Origin: Oscillospiraceae bacterium
GTDB lineage: Bacteria > Bacillota > Clostridia > Oscillospirales > Oscillospiraceae
Direction: 5' to 3'
NCBI GenBank assembly: GCA_021205095.1
Contig: JAJPYE010000057.1
Coordinates: 1 to 36,846 of the forward strand
Length of the DNA: 36,846 nucleotides
The notes beneath the pieces are model-generated. The model had not been told where the DNA came from and made no database searches. It was given only the letters and a program-made list of their open reading frames with translations. Shown in pieces: positions 16,487-23,737 of this stretch (positions are counted from its first letter, which is position 1; the number at the start of each line of letters is the position of its first letter). Made by a program: the position numbers and the translations under genes.

Positions 16487-17496
16487 TTTTCTGCCTCCTG
16501 GGCCGCCACTGCCTCCCCGGCGGTGTCCGACTCGTCCTCGTCCGGCGAAGGGGCGGTCTCTGTGACCGCCGTTGTCTCCGCTGCGTCCTCTGTGTTATCG
16601 TATGTGGCATCGGTGGGAACAAACATCACGTCCATGTCTACATCCCCCTCGATGCCGTCTACGCTGCCGGTGAAGGAATACTGCCAAAAGGTGTGGTCGT
16701 AGTAAAACTCCGGCCAGGAGCCGGGATTGCCCATCCAAATGGTCAGATCCTCAAACTGGTTCAGGTCGTATGTAAAATAGGCCAGATTCAAATAGGCGTA
16801 GACCCCGGCCTCATATCCCTCCGATTCAATGAGCTGGCAAAATTCCAGACAGGCCTCGGTAATGGTGTTCCCGTTTGCGTTGTCTGTGCGGGCGGCCTCC
16901 CCGGTGCCGATTTGTTCCCAGTCGAAGAACACCGGCAGGGTGATGTCGTACCCGTCGATCAGCTCCAGGGTCAGAAGCGCCTCCTCGGCGGCCTCCGCAA
17001 TGCTGATGGCCTGCGAGAAGAAATAGACGCCCACCTCCAGCCCGGCAGCCAGAGCGCCCTCTACATTTTCCTGGAACAGCGTGTCCGCGTTCAGACTGCC
17101 TCCGCTGTATCCCCGCCATCCGCAGCGAATGATGGCAAACTCGATCCCGGCGTCCGCCACAGCCTGCCAGTCGATGGTTCCCTGATGCTCGGACACGTCT
17201 ATGCCCAGCACCAGCTCCGCATCGTCTCCGCTGTAGGAGGCGATTCCGTCCGTCACGGAAAAGGCGGCGACATCCAGGGAAAAGGGGGTGAGATCCTCCG
17301 CCTCGGCTACCCACATAGTGCCGCCGGCCCCGTCGGATACCTCCACCAGCCCCTCATAGGGGTCTGCGGTGGGCGTCGGCTCTGCGGCCTCCGTCTCTGT
17401 CTGCCGAATATTTCGCACCACCAGCACCACCAATATGGCGGTCAGGGATGCCAGCAACAGGATGATCGCTATCAATGACAAAATTCGTTTTTTCAT
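16483..17496 (-). CDS. GH25 family lysozyme, membrane-anchored
   Basis: The 337-residue protein has an N-terminal membrane segment (about 5-28), a linker, and a glycoside hydrolase family 25 muramidase domain (about 96-300). The active-site strands are GIDVSEHQGTIDW (Asp100) and PVFFDWEQ (Asp192, Glu194), with IIRCGWRGY and GVYFFSQA between them. GH25 enzymes cleave the MurNAc-GlcNAc bond of peptidoglycan. After the domain comes a Thr/Glu/Asp-rich disordered tail of about 40 residues. ATG at 17496 fits the signal sequence, but it has only a short GAGG 2 nt upstream. A TTG seven codons earlier is possible. A consensus-like promoter places the transcript start almost at the ATG. Confidence 0.9.
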   Translation of the reverse strand: MKKRILSLIAIILLLASLTAILVVLVVRNIRQTETEAAEPTPTADPYEGLVEVSDGAGGTMWVAEAEDLTPFSLDVAAFSVTDGIASYSGDDAELVLGIDVSEHQGTIDWQAVADAGIEFAIIRCGWRGYSGGSLNADTLFQENVEGALAAGLEVGVYFFSQAISIAEAAEEALLTLELIDGYDITLPVFFDWEQIGTGEAARTDNANGNTITEACLEFCQLIESEGYEAGVYAYLNLAYFTYDLNQFEDLTIWMGNPGSWPEFYYDHTFWQYSFTGSVDGIEGDVDMDVMFVPTDATYDNTEDAAETTAVTETAPSPDEDESDTAGEAVAAQEAEN

Positions 17497-17505
17497 AACC
17501 TCATA

Positions 17506-17534
17506 ACAATACCACAAATGCCCCCCTGTGTCAA
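17506..17534 (-). promoter_or_regulatory. Promoter of the lysozyme-thioesterase operon
   Basis: On the minus strand, TTGACA (17534-17529), a 17-nt spacer and TATTGT (17511-17506). The predicted start near 17499 is only 3-4 nt before the ATG at 17496, so the message may be nearly leaderless. Confidence 0.6.
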
Positions 17535-17652
17535 AGCGCGAAGATATTTCTCCTGCAAATTGACAGGATAACCTTGATTTCCGGGGCGTTTCAAGCTAAA
17601 ATGTGTTATATAAGGGAACAATATGAAATTCTATTCTACGGAGGTAGCGGTT

Positions 17653-18531
17653 ATGACCCCTGATGTTGAAAAACTTCTGACGCTGGCTGACCGGGATTTG
17701 GCGGCTGGCCGGTACGCAGACGCGGAAAAGGAATATGCCAAGGCCCTGGAGCTTGACCCGGACTGCTATGTGGCCGTTCATGGCCGGGGCGTGGCCCGCA
17801 CCTGGCAGAGTACCCTTCTGTCCGGCGACCCCACCGCCCTGATTTACAGCACGCAGGACGCTTTTGCCATGGCGGAGCGGGCTGGGGCGGACACAGGAGA
17901 CTTCCTGGCAAGGGTGGCGGTTGACCTGATAAACCTGACCAGCAACAAATATAACGAGCTGACTCGTATCTACACCAGCATCGCCCGAAAGGAAAACACC
18001 AAGGCTCCCTCGCCGCTGTTTTTCTATACCTGGGATTTGTCTCACCCCCAGGGCCTGACTCTGCCGGATGTGTATATCCCCATGATTAACTACCTGGCCG
18101 CACTGATACAGGTCAGCGAGTATCTGGACGGTGTCCTGGAGGGGAATGAAGCGCTGAAGCGCCGCCGCCAGCATAACATCGGAAATCTGAACATCTTCTA
18201 TGACTGGCTTATCGCCTTCAACGCGACGGGCCGTGTGGCGGAGGGGTATTATAACCAGATTTTGGAGAAAAAGCAGCAGCTTCTCACTGTCCGCAGCCGG
18301 CTTGACAAGGAGCTTTCGGAGCCGGAATACCGCAACGTACCCAGCGCCAGGCCGGAGGGCCGTCCCCTGCCCGGTGTCAGCTCCGACGTGGACCGCGAGG
18401 AAAAGGTTGCCCACTTCGGCGAGCGCCCCCCGATAGAGATTATCTGCCCCATCTGCGGCACCATTCAGAAATCCAACCGCTCTGTCTGCTTCCAATGCTC
18501 CTGCCAGTTCATCTTTGACGATGAGCAGTAA
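17653..18531 (+). CDS. TPR protein with C-terminal zinc ribbon
   Basis: The 292-residue protein starts with a tetratricopeptide-like helical pair (LAAGRYADAEKEYAKALELDPDCYVA, about residues 14-40) followed by a long helical region without a name I can give. It ends in a zinc-ribbon-like motif with Cys265-x2-Cys268 and Cys279-x2-Cys282. No signal peptide is seen, so it is probably cytoplasmic. ATG at 17653 was chosen because GGAGG lies 8 nt upstream; an ATG 30 nt earlier has none. Its end overlaps the next gene, and the pair is followed by a GIY-YIG gene, so the three are likely one operon. Function unknown; TPR plus zinc ribbon suggests protein-protein contacts. Confidence 0.75.
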   Translation: MTPDVEKLLTLADRDLAAGRYADAEKEYAKALELDPDCYVAVHGRGVARTWQSTLLSGDPTALIYSTQDAFAMAERAGADTGDFLARVAVDLINLTSNKYNELTRIYTSIARKENTKAPSPLFFYTWDLSHPQGLTLPDVYIPMINYLAALIQVSEYLDGVLEGNEALKRRRQHNIGNLNIFYDWLIAFNATGRVAEGYYNQILEKKQQLLTVRSRLDKELSEPEYRNVPSARPEGRPLPGVSSDVDREEKVAHFGERPPIEIICPICGTIQKSNRSVCFQCSCQFIFDDEQ

Positions 18532-19102
18532 TACGACCGCAACGCGACCGCGCGTCGGCTATTATATCGAGCCGAAGGGCATGGTGTGGGTCGCTGTGGG
18601 CTTCATGGCCCTGTCCTTCGGGCTGCGCCTGGCCTGGTGGCTCGTCTGGCCGGAGGATACGGCCAGCGCCGGAGTGTATGTTCACGGCGTGCTGCCGCTG
18701 GGGGCCTGCGTGCTGTTTTGCTTGTGCCTGCTGTACCCCGGCAGGATGTCCCTGCGGGCCAGCTTCTTTCCGGCGCTGCTGGGTGTGCTGTTTTTCATCC
18801 TGAAGGCGCAAACCTTCGTCTGGTGGCATCAGACGCTTTGCACCTTGCTGTATCTTCTGGTGGCCGTGCTGTACGGTCTGACAGCGTTTAGCATCCTGCC
18901 CCTGCGGAAGCTGCTGTTTCCCCTGTTCGGCCTGCCGCTGACCTTCCATGCGTTTGTGCTGGATCTGATTGTCCACCGCACGGTGTTTACCTTGCCTGAG
19001 TGGTTCCAGGAAGGGTCGGTGCTGTGCATCATGGCTGGGCTTCTCTGCGTGTCCCTGGCCATCCGGGAGAAGTACCCTGCCGTTCGGGAGGAGACCCCAT
19101 GA
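18521..19102 (+). CDS. Polytopic membrane protein of unknown function
   Basis: The 193-residue protein has about six hydrophobic segments (roughly 22-42, 50-70, 75-90, 100-122, 125-148, 163-180) rich in Leu, Phe and Trp, with few polar residues in the membrane. I do not recognise the family. The ATG at 18521 overlaps the end of the TPR gene by 11 nt and no clear RBS precedes it, so it depends on coupling. Its stop overlaps the start of the GIY-YIG gene by 4 nt. Gene order suggests that it works with the TPR/zinc-ribbon protein, perhaps as its membrane partner, but nothing in the sequence proves this. Confidence 0.72.
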   Translation: MSSNTTATRPRVGYYIEPKGMVWVAVGFMALSFGLRLAWWLVWPEDTASAGVYVHGVLPLGACVLFCLCLLYPGRMSLRASFFPALLGVLFFILKAQTFVWWHQTLCTLLYLLVAVLYGLTAFSILPLRKLLFPLFGLPLTFHAFVLDLIVHRTVFTLPEWFQEGSVLCIMAGLLCVSLAIREKYPAVREETP

Positions 19103-19359
19103 CGGACAGGCCCTATTGGGTCTATATCCTCCGCTGCGCCGACGGAAGCCTTTATACCGGCATCACTACGGACGTAGAGCGCCGGGTGGGGCAGCACAAC
19201 GCCGGAACGGGGGCCAAATATACCCGCAGCCACCGGCCCGTCGAGCCGGTATACCGGGAGCTTTGTCCCGACAAGTCCGCCGCCCTGCGCCGGGAACGGG
19301 CCATAAAAGCCCTGACCCATGGGGAGAAGCTGGCCCTCATCGGAGAGAAAACAAAATAA
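19099..19359 (+). CDS. GIY-YIG nuclease-like protein (UPF0213/YhbQ type)
   Basis: The 86-residue protein is a single GIY-YIG domain. WVYILRCADGSLYTGITTD carries the paired tyrosines (Tyr9, Tyr19), followed by the conserved Arg (VERRVGQHNAG) and a helix ending in the conserved Glu region (ALRRERAIKAL). The size matches stand-alone UPF0213 proteins, whose role in DNA metabolism is poorly defined. The ATG overlaps the preceding stop as ATGA and GGGAGGAG lies just before it. A strong terminator follows. Confidence 0.9.
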   Translation: MTDRPYWVYILRCADGSLYTGITTDVERRVGQHNAGTGAKYTRSHRPVEPVYRELCPDKSAALRRERAIKALTHGEKLALIGEKTK

Positions 19360-19418
19360 CCCGCGAGACCGCCTCCTATACCCTGCCCCCGGCGGCCTGA
19401 GCGCCGCAGCACATCGAG

Positions 19419-19457
19419 AGCCGCGTCAAAACCAGCCGGTTTGACGCGGCTTTTTCT
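19419..19457 (+). terminator. Terminator after the TPR/membrane/GIY-YIG operon
   Basis: Stem AGCCGCGTCAAA with TTTGACGCGGCT followed by TTTTTCT. Confidence 0.88.
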
Positions 19458-19548
19458 ATGCGCGGCGCTGTCAGACTTGACCGAAAAAGTCCATCATCGG
19501 AAAAAAATCAAAAAAATATCCGCAGGAAAATTCACAAAGGTCTTTCTT

Positions 19549-19577
19549 TTGATTTGACGGTTTGTTATAATTATAAT
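19549..19577 (+). promoter_or_regulatory. Promoter of prs
   Basis: TTGATT at 19549-19554, a 17-nt spacer and TATAAT at 19572-19577. A second TATAAT at 19566-19571 overlaps in the spacer but has no good -35. Confidence 0.7.
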
Positions 19578-19643
19578 AAGGATGGAAGAATATCCGAAAC
19601 ACATAAAAATAGATTGCCTTTAGGGTAGGGGGTACATGAAAAA

Positions 19644-20606
19644 ATGATTTCACACGGAAAAGAGGTCAAGGTCTTTACCGGCAACGCCAATCCCAAGCTG
19701 GCCCAGGATATATGCGACTGTCTGAATATATCCCTGGGCAATATACACTGCTCGCACTTCGCGGACGGGGAGTGTTCCATTTCAGTATATGAGCCGGTGC
19801 GTGGGGCGGACGTGTTTTTGGTGCAGTCCACCTGCGGCCCGGTAAACGATAACCTGATGGAGCTGCTGGTAATGATCGACGCCATGCGCCGGGCTTCCGC
19901 GGGCCGCATTACGGCTGTAATGCCTTATTTCGGCTATGCCCGGCAGGACAGAAAGGCCAAGAGCCGCGATCCCATCTCCGCGAAGCTTGTGGCGAATCTG
20001 CTTACAGAAGCCGGGGCTGACCGGGTGCTGACCATGGATCTGCACGCCTCCCAGATACAGGGATTTTTCGACATTCCAGTGGATAATCTGGTGGGGGGCA
20101 ACATCTTTTCCGCCCATTATCTGAAGCGCTTCGGCGCAAATAACGAAAATCTCGTCGTGGTCTCCCCGGATGTAGGCAGCGTGTCCAGAGCCAGAACCTT
20201 CGCCATGAAGCTGGGAACGGGGCTGGCCATTGTGGACAAACGCCGGGAGCAGGCTAACCAGTCCGAGGTCATGAACCTGATCGGCCATGTGGAGGGCAAG
20301 GACGTTATTATCCTGGACGACATGGTGGATACCGCCGGTTCCCTGGTCGGCGCGGCGAAGGCGCTACGGGAGATTGGCGGCGCGAACAGAATTTATGCCT
20401 GCGCCAGCCACGGCGTTCTCTCCGGCCCGGCGCTGGAGCGGATCGAGGAAAGCTGCCTGGAGGAGCTTCTTCTGCTGGATACCATCCCCTACCCCAAGGA
20501 CAAGCCCAGGGTGGACAAGATCCGCTATCTGTCCGTGGCTCCTCTGTTCGCTACCTCCATCCACCGTATTTATGAGGACGAGTCCCTGTCCTCCCTGTTC
20601 GACTGA
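19644..20606 (+). CDS. prs: Ribose-phosphate pyrophosphokinase (PRPP synthase)
   Basis: The 320-residue cytoplasmic enzyme makes PRPP from ribose 5-phosphate and ATP for nucleotide, histidine and NAD synthesis. Class I hallmarks are FADGECSISV, PYFGYARQDRK (ATP site), DLHASQIQGFFDIPVDNL, the catalytic-flap region SPDVGSVSRAR and the PRPP-binding loop ILDDMVDTAGS. Length is typical (about 310-320). The purine-rich RBS (AGGGTAGGGGG, 19622-19632) lies unusually far, 11 nt, from this ATG, because a three-codon ORF (ATG AAA AAA TGA, 19636-19647) sits between and overlaps the start. The stop overlaps the pth ATG by one base. Confidence 0.96.
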   Translation: MISHGKEVKVFTGNANPKLAQDICDCLNISLGNIHCSHFADGECSISVYEPVRGADVFLVQSTCGPVNDNLMELLVMIDAMRRASAGRITAVMPYFGYARQDRKAKSRDPISAKLVANLLTEAGADRVLTMDLHASQIQGFFDIPVDNLVGGNIFSAHYLKRFGANNENLVVVSPDVGSVSRARTFAMKLGTGLAIVDKRREQANQSEVMNLIGHVEGKDVIILDDMVDTAGSLVGAAKALREIGGANRIYACASHGVLSGPALERIEESCLEELLLLDTIPYPKDKPRVDKIRYLSVAPLFATSIHRIYEDESLSSLFD

Positions 20607-21193
20607 TGTTTGGCAGAGGAGGAGGCGTTCAGTGGCTGGCGGTGTTTTTGGGAAATCCCGGCCCCCGATACGCCTCCACCCGCCACAATGCGGGATTTAT
20701 GGCGGCGGACGCCCTGGCAAAGGAAAAGGGCGTGACCATCACCCGGCTGCGGTTCCGGGCCCTGACGGCCCAGTGTCCCATGGGCGAGGAGCAGGTGCTT
20801 CTTATGAAGCCTCAGACCTACATGAACGAGTCCGGCCAGGCCGTGGGTCAGGCCGCCCGGTTTTATAAAATTCCCCCGGAGCGGGTGCTGGTGGTCAGCG
20901 ACGACATTCATCTCCCCTGCGGCCAGCTTCGGATTCGGACAAAAGGCTCCGCCGGAGGCCACAACGGGCTGAAAAGCGTTATCGCCCACCTGGGGAGCCA
21001 GGAGTTCCCCCGCATCCGCATAGGCGTGGGCGCGCCGTCCTCCGGCGGCCAGGAGCAGATAGACTGGGTGCTGGAGGTTCCCCGAAACCAGGACTGGGAG
21101 CTGTTTTCCGAGGCCTGTGTTCGCGCGGCCAGGGCGGCGGAGGACTATATCCGCTATGGCCCGGATAAGACCATGAATACCTATAACAGGTAA
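20606..21193 (+). CDS. pth: Peptidyl-tRNA hydrolase
   Basis: The 195-residue enzyme releases tRNA from peptidyl-tRNA that has dropped off ribosomes. Active-site residues of bacterial Pth are all in place: Asn17 (LGNPGPRY), His27 (STRHNAGF), Asn74 (PQTYMNESG), Asp99 (VSDDIHLP) and the GGHNGLKS loop. The family normally begins 4-5 residues before the GNPG strand, so the first nine residues here (MFGRGGGVQ) are extra and are encoded by a purine-rich GAGGAGGAGG run that looks like a ribosome binding site. The ATG overlaps the prs stop (TGATG). If the RBS is used, a non-ATG start such as CTG at 20636 or GTG at 20642 is possible. It forms an operon with prs. Confidence 0.94.
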   Translation: MFGRGGGVQWLAVFLGNPGPRYASTRHNAGFMAADALAKEKGVTITRLRFRALTAQCPMGEEQVLLMKPQTYMNESGQAVGQAARFYKIPPERVLVVSDDIHLPCGQLRIRTKGSAGGHNGLKSVIAHLGSQEFPRIRIGVGAPSSGGQEQIDWVLEVPRNQDWELFSEACVRAARAAEDYIRYGPDKTMNTYNR

Positions 21194-21269
21194 TAAAAAT
21201 ATCCTTATCATTTTATCATGTCTTACGCTTCTGCCCGAAGAGCAGGAGCAAGACGGTTGAAATCGAAAT

Positions 21270-21293
21270 ATAATAACGTCCTGGCGTTATTAT
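21270..21293. promoter_or_regulatory. Palindrome upstream of the glycogen operon
   Basis: ATAATAACG (21270-21278) and CGTTATTAT (21285-21293) form a perfect 9-bp inverted repeat with a 6-nt centre. It overlaps a TATAAT (21269-21274) and lies about 100 nt before glgC. No T tract follows, so an operator is more likely than a terminator. The 197-nt gap holds no clear complete promoter. Confidence 0.5.
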
Positions 21294-21390
21294 AAAATAT
21301 AAACAACAGGCGCGTTTCCGATCGTTCAGCGAATACCGGCCTGCCTGGGCGACGCCGCCCACACAGACCCAACAGAAAAGGGAGGCTTCC

Positions 21391-22590
21391 ATGAAAAAGG
21401 AATGTATCGCCATGCTGCTGGCGGGGGGCCAGGGGTCGCGGTTGTATGCGCTGACCGCGAATATGGCAAAGCCTGGCATCCCCTTCGGCGGGAAGTACCG
21501 CATCATCGACTTCCCTCTGTCCAACTGCGCCAACTCCGGCATAGACACGGTGGGGGTGCTGACCCAGTACCGGCCCATGTCCCTGAACGCCTATGTAGGC
21601 ACGGGGCGACCCTGGGATTTGGACATGGAGGATGGAGGCGTGTTCATCCTGCCGCCTTATATGACGGAGGGGGAGAAGGGGAACTGGTTCTCCGGCACCG
21701 CCAACGCCATCTATCAGAACATAGACTTCATCGACATCCGTGACCCGGAATATGTTCTGATTCTCTCCGGCGACCATATTTATAAGATGGACTATGCCAA
21801 AATGCTCCAGGAGCATAAGGAGCATAACGCCGCCTGCACCATCGCGGTGATACAGGTCAGTATGTCGGAGGCCAGCCGCTTCGGCATTATGAACATCGGG
21901 CCGGACGGATACATAAACGAGTTTGAGGAAAAGCCGCCTCAGCCCAAGAGCGATATGGCCTCCATGGGCATCTATATCTTCAACTGGAAGCTGCTGCGTC
22001 AGGCCCTGATCGACGACGAAAACGACCCGGACAGCCACCGGGATTTCGGCAAGGACATTATCCCCAAGCTTCTGGCGGCGGGGGAGAAGCTGTGGCCCTA
22101 TCGCTTTGACGGCTACTGGCGGGACGTGGGTACCATTACCAGCCTCTGGGACGCCAACATGGATCTTTTAAGCCCCGGCACGCTGGACATCTACGACCCC
22201 TCCTGGCCCATTCTGAGCTGGAACCCCATCCGCCCGCCCCATGTGGCGGGGCCGGAGGCGGACATCCGCCACTCCATCGTGACGGAGGGCTGCGTGGTGG
22301 AGGGGACGGTGTTTAACAGCGTTCTTTCCAGTCAGGTGCGGATAGATCCGGGCGCACGGGTGGAATACAGCGTGCTGATGCCCGGAGCCGTGGTGGAGCG
22401 GGGCGTGGAGGTGCGCTTCGCCATTTTGGGAGAGAATGTCCGGGTTTGCTCTGGCGCTCATGTGGGCACCGCGCCGGACGGTTCGGATCGCTGGGGCGTT
22501 GCCACCTGCGGGCCGGACATCACCGTTGGCCCCGGCGCTTTGGTGGCGCCAGGTGCCATGCTCTATGATGATTTGGTGGCGAAACTATGA
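21391..22590 (+). CDS. glgC: Glucose-1-phosphate adenylyltransferase, catalytic subunit
   Basis: The 399-residue enzyme makes ADP-glucose, the first committed step of glycogen synthesis. The nucleotidyltransferase domain shows [36 protein letters not shown] with the metal-binding Asp, and [11 protein letters not shown]. The C-terminal third is a left-handed beta-helix (hexapeptide pattern around [20 protein letters not shown]). AAGGGAGG precedes the ATG. The stop overlaps the glgD start by 4 nt (ATGA), so the two subunits are coupled and probably form a mixed tetramer, as in Bacillus and Clostridia. Confidence 0.96.
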   Translation: MKKECIAMLLAGGQGSRLYALTANMAKPGIPFGGKYRIIDFPLSNCANSGIDTVGVLTQYRPMSLNAYVGTGRPWDLDMEDGGVFILPPYMTEGEKGNWFSGTANAIYQNIDFIDIRDPEYVLILSGDHIYKMDYAKMLQEHKEHNAACTIAVIQVSMSEASRFGIMNIGPDGYINEFEEKPPQPKSDMASMGIYIFNWKLLRQALIDDENDPDSHRDFGKDIIPKLLAAGEKLWPYRFDGYWRDVGTITSLWDANMDLLSPGTLDIYDPSWPILSWNPIRPPHVAGPEADIRHSIVTEGCVVEGTVFNSVLSSQVRIDPGARVEYSVLMPGAVVERGVEVRFAILGENVRVCSGAHVGTAPDGSDRWGVATCGPDITVGPGALVAPGAMLYDDLVAKL

Positions 22591-23705
22591 GAAACGATCT
22601 GCATGGTATTCTCTATACCCTTGGCTCCGAGCCTGCCCTGGGCGAGCTGGTGGCCAACCGAAACAGCGCCTCTATCCCCTATGGGGCACGATACAGGCTG
22701 ATAGACTTCGCCCTCTCCGCCATGGTGAACGCCGGGGTGCGGGATGTGGGCGTCATTATGGAGCGGGATTACCAGAGCCTTTTGGATCACCTCTCCAGCG
22801 GGAAGGACTGGGATCTCTCCCGCCGCCGGGGCGGCCTGCGGCTGCTGCCGCCCTTCGGCCTGCCGGAATCCCACTCCGGCCACTTCGGCGGCTGCATGGA
22901 GGCGCTGCGTTCTGTCAGCTCCTATATCCGGGACATCCAGCAGGAGGACATCGTTATGGCCGCCGGGGACTGGATTGCAAACGTTGACCTGGCCGCCGCG
23001 CTGGAGGTTCACGCCGCCGCCGGGGCCGGGATCACCGCTGTCTGCACCAGGGAGAATCCCCCCTTCACCCATCACCGGCTGGTGCCGGGGGAGGACGGCT
23101 TCGCCAAAACGCTGCTGTTTTCCCATGGCGGCGCGGGAGAGGGCCTTGCCTCTACGGAAATTTATATTCTGAAAAAGGAGCTGCTGCTGGAGCTGATGGA
23201 TTTCTGCTCCGACGGTCGGCGTACCCATTTCCACCGGGACGCTCTGGCCCACTTCCTGTCCGAGGGGGGCAAAATGGCCGTCTATGTCCACGAGGGCTAT
23301 TTCAGCCGTATCACCTGTGTGGGCGACTACTACCGGGCCAGCATGGATCTGCTTCGGTCAGAGGTGTACGCTGATCTGTTCCCCTGGGGAACACGTCCCA
23401 TCCGCACCAAGGAGCGGGCGGAGTCCAGCACCTATTATGGCGACAACGCCAGGGTGAAAAGCAGCCTGGTGGCGGACGGCTGCTATGTGGAGGGGGAGAT
23501 TCAAAACTGCATCCTGTTCCGCGGCGTGCGCGTTGCCGCCGGGGCGAAGCTTGAAAACTGCGTTATCATGCAGGACACGGTGGTGCAGGAAAACGCTCAT
23601 CTGAAAAGCGTCATCGCGGATAAGGACTGCACCGTCACGGAAGGCTGCTTCCTGGCGGGCAGCGACCGTTTGCCAAGCGTGATCCCCAAGGGTCACACGG
23701 TATAA
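22587..23705 (+). CDS. glgD: Glucose-1-phosphate adenylyltransferase, GlgD subunit
   Basis: The 372-residue paralogue of GlgC keeps the fold ([32 protein letters not shown]-terminal beta-helix [15 protein letters not shown]) but lacks the glycine-rich GGxGxRL pyrophosphorylase motif near its start, where it reads [11 protein letters not shown]. The Asp of the DH motif region is replaced in the run AAGDWIAN. This is typical of GlgD, which modulates GlgC rather than catalysing by itself. It overlaps glgC by 4 nt and is followed 32 nt later by glgP. Confidence 0.93.
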   Translation: MRNDLHGILYTLGSEPALGELVANRNSASIPYGARYRLIDFALSAMVNAGVRDVGVIMERDYQSLLDHLSSGKDWDLSRRRGGLRLLPPFGLPESHSGHFGGCMEALRSVSSYIRDIQQEDIVMAAGDWIANVDLAAALEVHAAAGAGITAVCTRENPPFTHHRLVPGEDGFAKTLLFSHGGAGEGLASTEIYILKKELLLELMDFCSDGRRTHFHRDALAHFLSEGGKMAVYVHEGYFSRITCVGDYYRASMDLLRSEVYADLFPWGTRPIRTKERAESSTYYGDNARVKSSLVADGCYVEGEIQNCILFRGVRVAAGAKLENCVIMQDTVVQENAHLKSVIADKDCTVTEGCFLAGSDRLPSVIPKGHTV

Positions 23706-23737
23706 AGCACTGAATTTTCAAAGCAAGGAGAAATTGT

